Assembly (NCBI GenBank): GCA_002027195.1
Contig: MWJO01000098.1
Coordinates: 1-32,247, forward strand
Source of the DNA: Streptomyces sp. GKU 895
GTDB taxonomy: Bacteria > Actinomycetota > Actinomycetes > Streptomycetales > Streptomycetaceae
Length of the DNA stretch: 32,247 nucleotides
Direction of reading: 5' to 3'
Part shown: positions 16,170 to 25,860 of the stretch, in pieces
Position numbering within the stretch: the first letter of the stretch is position 1
Layout of the letters: each line of letters opens with the position of its first letter
Notes under the pieces: generated by a model
The model's database searches: none
What the model was told of the DNA's origin: nothing
Seen by the model: the letters and a program-made list of their open reading frames with translations, nothing else
Program-made: the position numbers and the translations under genes

Positions 16170-16175
16170 TAGGGT
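16170..16175 (+). promoter_or_regulatory. Candidate -10 of a leaderless promoter of the lipid kinase
   Basis: TAGGGT ends 7 nt before GTG 16183 and no Shine-Dalgarno sequence precedes that start. The geometry repeats that seen before 14398 and pafA. The -35 is not clear. Confidence 0.45.
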
Positions 16176-16182
16176 CAGTGAC

Positions 16183-17073
16183 GTGACCAGCGAGATCACC
16201 CTCTTCGTCAACCCCACCGCGGGTCGCGGCCGGGGCGCCCACGCGGCGCAGCCGGCCGCTTCCGCGTTGCGGGCGGCCGGTTTCTCCGTGCGTACGGTGC
16301 TCGGGGAGAACGCCGGGGACGCCCTCACCCGCGCGCGTGCCGCCGTCGCGGACGGCACCGGCGCCCTGATCGCCGTCGGCGGCGACGGCATGGCGCATCT
16401 CGCGCTCCAGGCCGTCGCCGGCACCCGCACCCCGCTGGGCCTGGTCGCCGTGGGCACCGGCAACGACCTCGCCCGCGCCCTGGGCCTGCCGGTCCGGGAC
16501 CCGGCCGCCGCCGGACGGCGGATCGCGGACGCCCTCAAGAACGGCGAACTGCGCGACATCGACCTCGGGCAGGTGGGCGACCGCTGGTTCGGCACCGTCC
16601 TCGCCTCCGGCTTCGACTCCCGCGTCAACGACCGTGGAAACCGCATGCGATGGCCCACGGGCCGCTTCAAGTACGACCTCGCGTTGATCGCCGAACTGGC
16701 CGCGTTCAAGCCCTTCCCCTACCGGATCAGGCTCGACGACGGCGAGGTCCGCGAGATCGAGGCGACCCTGGTGGCGGTCGGCAACGGATCGTCGTACGGC
16801 GGCGGCATGCGGATCTGTCCCGGCGCCGATCCCACCGACGGCCTGTTCGACATCACCGTGGTCGGCGACTGCAGCCGGGCCACGCTGCTCAGGGTGTTCC
16901 CGAGCGTGTACCGGGGCACCCACGTCGACCATCCCGAGGTCACCGTGCACCGGGCGGCGAAGGTCGAGATCAGCGCGGCGGGGATCACCGGGTACGCGGA
17001 CGGGGAGCCGCTCGGGCCGCTGCCCCTGACCGCGCGCTGCGTGCCGGGCGCGGTGCGGGTCGCGGGGCTCTGA
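16183..17073 (+). CDS. Diacylglycerol kinase-family lipid kinase
   Basis: Predicted ATP-dependent kinase of the DAGK catalytic family (YegS/DgkB-like), phosphorylating diacylglycerol or a related lipid at the membrane. The 296-residue product has the N-terminal strand ITLFVNPTAGRGRG, the nucleotide-binding motif VGGDGMAH (about residues 65-72; Met where Thr is usual), GLVAVGTGNDLARALGLP, and the C-terminal beta-domain signature GNGSSYGGGMRICPGADPTD...FDITVV. GTG 16183 matches this N-terminus, lies 31 nt after the tatC stop, and is probably read from a leaderless transcript. Exact substrate cannot be inferred. Confidence 0.9.
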   Translation: MTSEITLFVNPTAGRGRGAHAAQPAASALRAAGFSVRTVLGENAGDALTRARAAVADGTGALIAVGGDGMAHLALQAVAGTRTPLGLVAVGTGNDLARALGLPVRDPAAAGRRIADALKNGELRDIDLGQVGDRWFGTVLASGFDSRVNDRGNRMRWPTGRFKYDLALIAELAAFKPFPYRIRLDDGEVREIEATLVAVGNGSSYGGGMRICPGADPTDGLFDITVVGDCSRATLLRVFPSVYRGTHVDHPEVTVHRAAKVEISAAGITGYADGEPLGPLPLTARCVPGAVRVAGL

Positions 17074-17125
17074 AGTGCACGGACCCGGGGTTTGACAAGA
17101 CGGGATCCGGATAATGATCGTCCTG

Positions 17126-17148
17126 TTGTCAGTGGGGCCCGGTACGCT
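17126..17148 (+). promoter_or_regulatory. RecA-NDp (PafBC-type) DNA-damage promoter of helY
   Basis: TTGTCAGTG (17126-17134), exactly 8 nt, then TACGCT (17143-17148). It agrees at every consensus position of tTGTCRgtg-N8-TAnnnT, the element through which PafBC activates DNA-damage genes in actinobacteria. The helY ATG is 11 nt downstream, leaving only a leader of a few nt. Confidence 0.8.
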
Positions 17149-17158
17149 CGAAAGCACG

Positions 17159-20075
17159 ATGACAGAGGACCTCTCACCGGCCGAGCGGTATGCGGCTGCC
17201 CGTCTGCGGGCTGCCGAGCAGGCCACCGCGCTCGCGGGCTTCCGCGAGATGTACGACTTCGGCCTCGACCCCTTCCAGATCGAGGCCTGCCGGGCGCTCG
17301 AGGCGGGGAAGGGCGTGCTGGTGGCCGCCCCCACCGGCTCCGGCAAGACGATCGTCGGCGAGTTCGCCGTCCACCTCGCCCTGCAGCAGGGCAAGAAGTG
17401 CTTCTACACGACACCCATCAAGGCGCTGTCGAACCAGAAGTACGCCGACCTGTGCCGCCGCTACGGCGCCGACAAGGTCGTCTGCTCACCGGCGACAACA
17501 GCGTCAACTCCGAGGCCCCGGTGGTCGTGATGACCACCGAGGTGCTGCGGAACATGCTGTACGCGGGCTCCCAGACCCTCCTCGGCCTGGGGTACGTGGT
17601 CATGGACGAGGTGCACTACCTCTCCGACCGCTTCCGTGGCGCCGTCTGGGAAGAGGTGATCATCCACCTCCCCGAGTCGGTGACGCTGGTCTCGCTGTCG
17701 GCGACCGTGTCCAACGCCGAGGAGTTCGGCGACTGGCTCGACACCGTCCGCGGCGACACCGAGGTGATCGTCTCCGAGCACCGGCCCGTGCCCCTGTTCC
17801 AGCACGTGCTCGCCGGACGGCGGATGTACGACCTGTTCGAGGAGGGCGAGGGCCACAAGAAGGCCGTCAACCCCGACCTCACGCGGCTGGCCCGCATGGA
17901 GGCCCAGCGGCCCTCGTACCAGGACCGCAGACGCGGCCGGGCGATGCGCGAGGCCGACCGGGAGCGGGAACGCAGACAACGCTCGCGCGTGTGGACCCCG
18001 GGCCGGCCCGAGGTCATCGAGCGGCTCGACGCCGAAGGGCTGCTGCCCGCCATCACGTTCATCTTCAGCCGCGCGGCCTGCGAAGCGGCCGTACAGCAGT
18101 GCCTGTACGCCGGCCTCCGGCTCAACGACGACGAGGCGCGGGCCAAGGTCCGCGACCTGGTCGAGGAGCGCACCGCCTCCATCCCGCACGAGGACCTGCA
18201 CGTCCTCGGGTACTACGAGTGGCTGGAAGGCCTCGAGCGCGGCATCGCGGCCCACCACGCGGGCATGCTGCCGACGTTCAAGGAGGTCGTCGAGGAACTC
18301 TTCGTACGCGGCCTGGTCAAGGCCGTGTTCGCGACCGAGACCCTCGCGCTCGGCATCAACATGCCCGCCCGGTCGGTGGTGCTGGAGAAGCTCGTCAAGT
18401 GGAACGGCGAGCAGCACGCCGACATCACCCCCGGCGAGTACACCCAGTTGACGGGGCGTGCGGGGCGCCGGGGTATCGACGTCGAGGGCCATGCCGTCGT
18501 GCTGTGGCAGCGCGGCATGAGCCCCGACCACCTCGCCGGACTCGCCGGCACGCGCACGTATCCGCTGCGGTCCAGCTTCAAGCCGTCGTACAACATGGCG
18601 GTCAACCTGGTCGAGCAGTTCGGGCGGCACCGGTCCAGGGAACTGCTGGAGACGTCGTTCGCGCAGTTCCAGGCCGACAAGTCGGTCGTGGGCATCTCGC
18701 GTCAGGTGCAGCGCAACGAGGAGGGTCTCGAGGGCTACAAGGAGTCCATGACCTGCCACCTCGGCGACTTCGAGGAGTACGCGCGCCTGCGGCGCGAACT
18801 GAAGGACCGCGAGACCGAGTTGGCCCGGCAGGGCGCCAACCAGCGGCGCGCCGAGGCCGCCACGGCGCTCGAGAAGCTCAAGCCGGGCGATGTCATCCAT
18901 GTCCCGACCGGCAAGTACGCCGGTCTGGCCCTGGTGTTGGACCCGGGGCTGCCCGCCGGGCGGTCCAACGGGCACGGGGGCTTCGAGCAGCATGACGGGC
19001 CCCGGCCGCTGGTGCTGACCGCCGAGCGGCAGGTCAAGCGGCTGGCGTCGATGGACTTCCCCGTCCCGGTCGAGGCGTTGGACCGGATGCGGATCCCCAA
19101 GTCCTTCAACCCGCGCTCGCCGCAGTCCCGTCGGGACCTGGCCTCCGCCCTGCGGACCAAGGCCGGGCACATTCCGCCGGAGCGGGCCCGAAAGAAGCGG
19201 GCGCAGGCCGCCGACGACCGTGAGATCGCGCGGCTGCGGACCGCGATCCGGGCGCACCCGTGCCACGGGTGCGACGACCGGGAGGACCACGCGCGGTGGG
19301 CCGAGCGGTATCACCGGCTGCTGCGGGACACCTCGCAGTTGGAGCGGCGCATCGAGGGGCGTACGAACACGATCGCGCGGACCTTCGACCGCATCGTCGC
19401 GCTGCTGACCGAGCTGGACTATCTGCGGGCCGACGAGGTCACCGAGCACGGGAAGCGGCTGGCGCGGCTCTACGGCGAGCTCGATCTGCTGGCCAGTGAA
19501 TGTCTGCGGGCCGGGGTCTGGGAGGGGCTTGCCCCCGCCGAGCTCGCTGCCTGTGTCTCGGCGTTGGTGTACGAGGCGCGGGTCGGTGACGACGCCATGG
19601 CGCCGAAGGTGCCGTCCGGCAAGGCGAAGGCCGCGCTGGGGGAGATGGTGCGGATCTGGGGGCGGCTGGATGCCCTCGAGGAGGACTTCCGGATCACGCA
19701 GACCGAGGGTGTCGGGCAGCGTGAGCCGGATCTCGGGTTCGCCTGGGCCGCGTACATGTGGGCCAGTGGGAAGGGGCTCGACGAGGTGCTTCGGGAGGCT
19801 GAGATGCGGCCGGGGACTTTGTGCGGTGGTGCAAGCAGGTGATCGATGTGCTGGGGCAGATCTCGGCTGCGGCGCCTGCGAGGGAGGGGTCTTCTGTGGC
19901 CAAGGCTGCGCGGAAGGCGGTCGATCAGTTGCTGCGGGGGGTTGTGGCCTACTCGTCGGTGGGTGACGGATGGCTTCGCGGGTGCGGGTGGAGTGGGCTG
20001 GTCGCGCAGTTCCCGCGCCCCAGGGCGTTGTCCCCCGACGATTCAGATAGGAACGCCAGCCTTGGAACGCTGTGA
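17159..20075 (+). CDS. helY: Ski2-like DEVH helicase HelY (two frameshifts as read)
   Basis: Superfamily 2 helicase of the Ski2/Mtr4-like group, probably acting on RNA or structured nucleic acid. Visible: Walker A APTGSGKT (about residues 57-64), DEVH box (VMDEVHYLSD), SATVSNAEEF, AHHAGMLP, TETLALGINMPARSVV and QLTGRAGRRGID, then a C-terminal DSHCT domain. Two single-base deletions disrupt it. Near 17480, GTCGTCTG should read GTCGGTCTG (restoring KVGLLTGDN). Near 19806, ATGCGGCC should read ATGCCGGCC (restoring EMPAGDFVRWCKQVIDVLGQ). The corrected protein is about 970 residues. After VVAYSSVG the frame runs into a dispersed repeat before stopping at 20075, so the true stop may have been lost to a further indel. 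Synteny with tatC supports helY. Confidence 0.88.
19978..20030. repeat. Dispersed Streptomyces intergenic repeat
   Basis: The stretch contains GGGTGCGGGTGG, then GGGCTGGTCGCGCAGTTC and CCGCGCCCC. I recognise this from memory as a sequence found, with small variants, in many Streptomyces intergenic regions, often between convergent genes. CGCG-containing arms could form a hairpin. Here it lies exactly between the conserved 3' ends of helY and the allophanate hydrolase gene. Confidence 0.6.
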
Positions 20076-21678
20076 TGTCCTCGGCTTCCTGCAATGCACT
20101 CGGTTCGCAGAGGAAGCCTGGGACCCGGCTTCCGTCCGACAGTTCCACGCTGCCCAGCGTCATTGGGCGGGGGAGCGTCGACAGTAGGCGGCCCAAGCCC
20201 TCTGCCGGGAGGCGCCAGATCTCTGTCTCGATCGGCGCGCCTTCCTCGCCGACGTGGACCAAGCCGGGCTTCGGCGGGGTCGTGCGCAGGGCATAGAGGT
20301 GATAGGCCGCGGCCGTCGTGGTCGTACGTTCCAAGCGGGCCCCCAGTGACAGGAGTTGGGGGTTCAAAGGCTGGCCCGACAGGTGGGCTCCCAGCACCGC
20401 CAGCCTCGTCTCCGGCTGGAGCAGGCCCGCCAGCCGCGCCAGGCGTGCGTCCGTGAACGCCGGGCCGATCAGCATCACGCCGAACGGGAGGCCGTTCACC
20501 TCGCCTGCCGGTGCCGCCACCGCGGCCAGGTCGAAGAGGTTGGTGGAGTTGGTGAAGCGGCCCAGGCGGGCGTTGCCGGACAGGGGGTCCGCGGCCACCT
20601 CCGCGAGGGTCGGGTGGCCCGGGGTCGTGGGGAGCAGCAGGGCGTCCGCGTCGGAGAGTTCGGTCAGGGCGCGGGTGCGCAGGGCCGCCAGGCGGTCCAT
20701 GTCGGCGTAGAGCCGGTGGGCCGGGATGTCGCGGGCGCGGGTGATGATGCCGGCGACGGTCGGGTCGAGGCCCTCGCCTCCCTCCGCGAGCAACTTGTCG
20801 ACAAAGCTCCCCACTGCCGTGTAGCGCTCGGCCACGAACGCGCCCTCGTAGAGCATCGCGGCCGCCTCGGTGAACGGGGTCAGGTCGAGGGTGCGGATCT
20901 CCGCGCCGGCGGCCGAGAGCTGGGCGACGGCCGCCTCGTAGGCCTCCGCCCAGCCCTCGTCCAGTTCGCCGAGCTGGTCGAGGGGCGGGACGGCGATCCG
21001 CCAGGGGCCCGGTGCCCGGCCGGGGAGCGGCGGCGGTGTGCCTGTCGTCATGTGGGCGAGCGCCTGTTCCGCCTCCGGGAGGGTGCGGGCGAAGACCGTC
21101 ACGCAGTCCAGGGAGGCGCAGGCCGGGACCACCCCGGTCGTCGGGACCAGGCCCCGGGTGGGTTTGAGGCCGACGATGCCGTTGAAGGCGGCCGGTACCC
21201 GGCCCGACCCGGCCGTGTCGGTGCCCAGGGCGAAGTCGACCAGGCCGAGGGCCACTGCGACGGCCGAGCCCGAGCTGGAGCCGCCGCTGATGCGGGACGG
21301 GTCGTGGGCGCCCCGGACGGCGCCGTACGGGGAGCGGGTGCCGACCAGGCCGGTCGCGAACTGGTCCAGGTTCGTGGTGCCGAGGACGATGGCGCCGGCC
21401 GCGCGCAGGCGGGCCACGACGGGAGCGTCCTCGTCCGGGTGGTAGGCGTACGCCGGGCAGCCCGCGGTCGTCGGCAGGCCCGCCACGTCGATGTTGCCCT
21501 TGGCGGCGAACAGGCGGCCGGCGAGGGGAAGGTACTCGCCGGTGTCCACGCGGGTGTCCAGGGCGCGGGCCTCGGCCTCGACCTCCGTCTGCGGGCGCAG
21601 GTCGATCCAGATCTCGGGGCGGTCCACGGCTTCGATGCGGGCGTAGGCGGCGCGGACGCGGGTGAGGGCGTCGGTCAT
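20041..21678 (-). CDS. atzF: Allophanate hydrolase (3' end lacks a stop as read)
   Basis: Hydrolyses allophanate to ammonia and CO2, the last step of urea-amidolyase or guanidine-carboxylase pathways. The amidase-signature domain (about residues 1-430) has the catalytic Lys (LFAAKGNID), the Ser loop GGSSSGSA and LGTDTAGSGRVPAAFNGIVG. A C-terminal AtzF-type domain (about 450-546) has YHLYAL, KPGLVHV and TEIWRLP and ends FQGWRSYL. ATG 21678 has GAGGA upstream and lies 48 nt after the carboxylase stop. The conserved end is reached at about 20044, but no stop follows: the frame stays open through the repeat and opposite helY to 17461. That extension is surely not real; a small indel near 20030-20044 has probably removed the stop. 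The end given is the last plausible codon. Confidence 0.88.
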
Positions 21679-21726
21679 GCGGTTCCTCGTTTCAAGTTCG
21701 CGGGCCCTGGGACCGGCAGGCAGCTT

Positions 21727-24700
21727 TCACTTCGCGGGGCCGAGGACCAGCAGCGCCGTCCCCGCCTCCACCTGGTCGCCCGGTCTGGCCAGGATCTCCG
21801 ACACCACGCCGTCGGCCGGTGCGTGCACCCTGGACTCCATCTTCATCGCCTCCAGCGCGAGGAGCGGCTGTCCGGCCGTCACCTCGTCTCCGGGTGAGAC
21901 GTTCAACTGCCATACGGAGGCGGCGAATTCGGCCTCGACCAGGCGTCCGCCCGCGGGGACCGTGACCGCCGCCGGGGGAGCCGGCGGTGCCGCCGCGGCC
22001 TCCGCCCTGGTGAACTCGCCCGCCGCCTCCCACGCGTCCCGTTCCGCGGCGAACGCCGCCTGCTGCCGGGTCCTGAACTCCGTTATGGAATCGGCGTTGT
22101 CGGAGAGGAAGGCCTGGTAGTCGGCGAGGGAGAAGGTGCCCTCCTCGATGCGGGGCACGAAGCGTCCGGAGGTGATGTCCGCCCGCAGGTCGAGGAGTTC
22201 GTCCGCGTCGACCGGGTACCACTTGATCCGGTCGAAGAACCGCAGCAGCCAGGGAGAGCCCGGCTCGAACGCGCCGCGCTGCTGCCAGCCCGACCAGACC
22301 TGGGTCGTACGGCCCACGAACTGGTAGCCGCCGGGGCCTTCCATGCCGTAGATGCAGAGGTAGGCGCCGCCGATGCCGACCGAGTTCTCCGCGGTCCAGG
22401 TGCGGGCCGGGTTGTACTTGGTCGTCACCAGGCGGTGGCGGGGGTCCAGGGGAGTGGCGACCGGGGCGCCCAAGTAGACGTCTCCCAGGCCCAGTACGAG
22501 GTACTCCGCGTCGAAGACCGTGCGGTAGACGTCGTTCACCGAGTCCAGGCCGTTGACGCGGCGGATGAACTCGATGTTCCACGGGCACCAGGGCGCGTCG
22601 TCGCGTACGCCCGCCATGTAGCGGGCGATCGCCTCCCGGGTCGCCGGGTCGTCCCAGGACAGCGGGAGGTGGACGGTGCGGGAGGGGACGACGAGCTGGT
22701 CCGTCGGGGGGAGCGCGTCGACGATCTCGCGTACCGTGGCGAGGAGTTCGTGCTGGGGCAGGCGCCGCGGGTCCGTCTGGATCTGGAGCGAGCGGATGCC
22801 CGGGGTGAGGTCGGTGACCCCGTCCAGCACCGCCTCGGCCACCGCTTCCATCAGGGCGTGGACGCGCATGCGCAGCGCCAGGTCCAGCTGCATCGGCCCG
22901 AACTCGACGAGCAGGTTGTCGTCGCCGCTGCGGCGGTACGTCACGTCGCCGTCGCGGGCGAGGATGCCGCCGTCCACGATCTCCGGGCGGGGTGAGCCGT
23001 CCACGTCCACCGGTACGAAGCGGACCGTGTCGCCCGGTCGCAGCTGGCCCAGCTTCCAGCGCTCGGCGCTGAGGACCGTCGCCGGGCACACGAAGCCGCC
23101 CAGCGAGGGGCCGTCCGGGCCGAGCAGCACCGGCATGTCGCCGGTGTAGTCGACGGCGCCGACCGAGTACGGGGTGTCGTGGATGTTGGACGGGTGCAGG
23201 CCCGCCTCGCCGCCGTCGGTGCGGGCCCAGCGGGGCTTGGGGCCGACGAGCCGGACGCCGGTGCGCGCCGAGTTGAAGTGCACCTTCCAGTCGGCGGCGT
23301 AGAAGTCGCGGATGTCGTCCTCGGTGAAGAACTCCGGTGCCGCGTGCGGACCTTCGACGGCGGCGATGTGCCAGGTCGAGCCGTACGACGGCGGGTCGGT
23401 GACCGGCGTTCCGGGGGTCTCGCCGCCGCCGTGCAGGACGTCGCCGGTGCGCAGCGCTCTGCCGCCGTGTCCGCCGAAGCGGCCCAGCGTGAAGGTGCTC
23501 GCGCTGCCGAGGAACGCGGGCACGTCGAGGCCGCCGGCGAACAGGACATAGGTGCGCAGGCCGTGCTCGGTGGGCGCGCCCACGGCCAGCAGCGACCCGG
23601 CGGGTATCGTCACCGGTTCCCACTGCGGGACCGGCACGCCGTCCACGGTGACCTCGGCCGGGGCGCCCGTGACGCACACCGTCGTCGGGTGGGTGAACCT
23701 CAACGACGGTCCCTGGAGGGTGCATTCGAGGCCGGGCGCGCATTCGTGGTTGCCCAGCGCCTGGTTGCCGAGCCGGAAGGCGCGGTCGTCCATCGGGCCG
23801 CACGGGGGCACGCCGACCTGCCAGTAGCCGGTGCGGCCGGGCCAGTCCTGCACGGTGGTGAGGGTGCCGCCGGAGACGACCTCGATACGCGGGGTGGGGT
23901 CGGTGACGGTCGCCAGGGTCGCCGTGGAGTGCGTCGCCCGGGTGAAGCGCGGGTCGGCGAGGGCGGCGCGGACCAGGCCCAGGTTGGTCTCGATGCCGTC
24001 GACGCGGGTGCGGGCCAGCGCCTCGTCGAGGCGGCGCAGGGCGTGGGCGCGGTCGGAGCCGTACGCGATGACCTTCGCGAGCATCGGGTCGTACGACGTC
24101 GTCACCTCGGTGCCCGTCTCCACCCAGCCGTCGACGCGGACGCCGGGAGGGAACTCGACCCGCGTCAACAGGCCCGCGCTGGGCCGGTGTTCGCGGGAGG
24201 GGTCCTCGGCGTAGACGCGGGCCTCGACGGCGTGGCCGCGCGGTGGGCCGGGGTCGCGGACGACGTCCGTCTCGCCGCCGGCCAGCCGCAGCATCCAGGC
24301 GACGAGGTCGACGCCGTAGATCTCCTCGGTGACCGGATGTTCCACCTGGAGGCGGGTGTTGACCTCCAGGAAGTAGGCCTCCTCGCGGGCGGCGTCGTAG
24401 ACGAACTCGACGGTTCCGGCGGAGCGGTAGCCGACGGAGGCGCACAGGTCGCGTGCGCTGGAGGCGAGTTGCTCGCGCACGTGGTCGGGGAGGCCCGGGG
24501 CCGGGGCTTCCTCGAGGACCTTCTGATTGCGGCGTTGCAGGGAGCAGTCGCGGTCGCCGAAGGTGACGACCCGGCCCTCGCCGTCGCCGAAGACCTGGAC
24601 CTCGACGTGGCGGGCGTGCTCGACGAGGCGTTCCAGGAAGACGCCCGCGGAGGAGAAGGAGGCGGCGGCGACGCGCTGCACGCGGTCCCAGGCGTCGGTC

Positions 24701-25231
24701 AGTTCGTCGGCGGATCGACATGCCGACATACCGATACCGCCACCACCGCCGGTCGCCTTGAGCATGACCGGGTAGCCGATCGCCGACGCGCGCGCGAGGG
24801 CCTCGTCCAGCGAGGCCAGCAGGCCGGTCCCCGGTGCCAGCGGCACCCCCGCCGCCTCGGCCGCCGCCCGCGCCGTGTGCTTGGCGCCGAACAGCTCCAG
24901 CTGCTCCGGAGTCGGGGCCGACGAAGACGATCCCGGCCTCCTCGCAGCGCCGCGCGAAGTCGGCGTCCTCCGACAGGAAGCCGTACCCGGGGTGGATGGC
25001 GCCCGCGCCGGTGTCCTTCGCCGCCTTCAGGACCAGGTCCGCGTCGAGGTACGACTCCTTCGCGGGCGCGGGCCCCAGCCGTACGGCCGTGTCGGCGAGC
25101 CGGACGTGGGGTGCCGAGCGGTCGGGGTCGGAGTACACGGCGACCGTGCGCAGGCCCAGTTCACGTGCCGTGCGGATGATCCGTACCGTGATCTCACCGC
25201 GGTTCGCGACGAGCAGCGTGTCGAAGCTCAT
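21727..25231 (-). CDS. Urea/guanidine carboxylase, biotin-dependent (frameshifted as read)
   Basis: ATP- and biotin-dependent carboxylase making allophanate from urea or carboxyguanidine from guanidine. Order: biotin carboxylase domain (about residues 1-450; LLVANRGEI, GGGGGIGM), KipA/AHS2-like domain (VQDWPGRTGYWQVG, CGPMDDRAFR), KipI/AHS1-like domain (VEFGP, LKYNPAR-type TKYNPARTWTAENSVG), and a C-terminal biotinyl domain with the biotin Lys in EAMKMES. The frame breaks at residue about 105, at a G4 run (24914-24917 on the plus strand). Deleting one base joins GIVFVGP to TPEQLELFGAKHTAR and gives a normal 1167-residue protein. ATG 25231 overlaps the upstream gene's stop by 4 nt. The adjacent DUF1989 genes favour guanidine as substrate; urea cannot be excluded from sequence. 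Confidence 0.9.
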
Positions 25232-25860
25232 CCGGCGACCCCGATCGTCATCTTTACCGCCGTCGGCTCGAAGCCGTTGCAAGGGTTGTTGATCTGCGGG
25301 CAGTTGGAGACCAGGACGAGGACGTCGCGCTCGGCGCGCAGGGTCAGGGAGAGCCCAGGTGCCGAGATGCCGTCCACGATGCCGAGCGTGCCGTCCTTCT
25401 CGACCGGGACGTTCATGTACCAGTTGATGTTGGAGACCAGGTCGCGCTTGCCGAGGCCGTAACGGGCGCCCTCGGCGAGGAAGTTGTCCACGCACGCGTG
25501 CTGCGACCAGGTGTGGTGGCCGTAGCGGAGGGTGTTGGACTCCTTGGAGCAGGCGCCGCCGACCGTGTCGTGGCGGCCGACGTCGTCGGCGACGACCGTC
25601 ATCAGCGGCGTGTGCTCGTTGGACATCAGCACACTGCCGGTGGTGAGGAAGATGCCGCCCTGGGCGTGGACGGTGTCGGGCGCGCTGTAGCGGACGGACG
25701 TGTCGTGGGCGTCGTAGACGAGGAAGTCGACGGCCTGGTTGCCGTGCAGGTCGGTGATGGTGAGCGTCTCACCGGCCCGTACGACGGACGACCAGGCGGC
25801 GCGGGCGGGCACGACGGCCGTCACGGGAACGAGGGCCTTCGCGGGAACCACGGACGTCAT
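25228..25860 (-). CDS. DUF1989 protein, urea carboxylase-associated protein 2 / carboxyguanidine deiminase subunit
   Basis: 210 residues, member of the DUF1989 family called urea-carboxylase-associated protein (UAAP2). Visible features include the core RAGETLTITDLHGNQAVDFL, DTVHAQGGIFLTTGSVLMSNEH, DVGRHDTVGGACSKESN and SNINWYMNVPV; conserved Cys/His residues suggest a metal or catalytic site. Published work on guanidine use shows that two DUF1989 proteins together form a carboxyguanidine deiminase (CgdAB), converting carboxyguanidine to allophanate plus ammonia; this gene is one of the two here. It overlaps UAAP1 upstream and the carboxylase downstream by 4 nt each (ATGA), implying tight translational coupling. 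ATG 25860 is set by that overlap. Confidence 0.88.
   Translation of the reverse strand: MTSVVPAKALVPVTAVVPARAAWSSVVRAGETLTITDLHGNQAVDFLVYDAHDTSVRYSAPDTVHAQGGIFLTTGSVLMSNEHTPLMTVVADDVGRHDTVGGACSKESNTLRYGHHTWSQHACVDNFLAEGARYGLGKRDLVSNINWYMNVPVEKDGTLGIVDGISAPGLSLTLRAERDVLVLVSNCPQINNPCNGFEPTAVKMTIGVAG

Noticed and set aside
17461..20040. Very long open minus-strand frame continuing from allophanate hydrolase, antisense to helY
   Set aside because: It has no domain similarity, lies codon-aligned opposite a strongly conserved helicase, and is explained by GC bias plus a lost stop.
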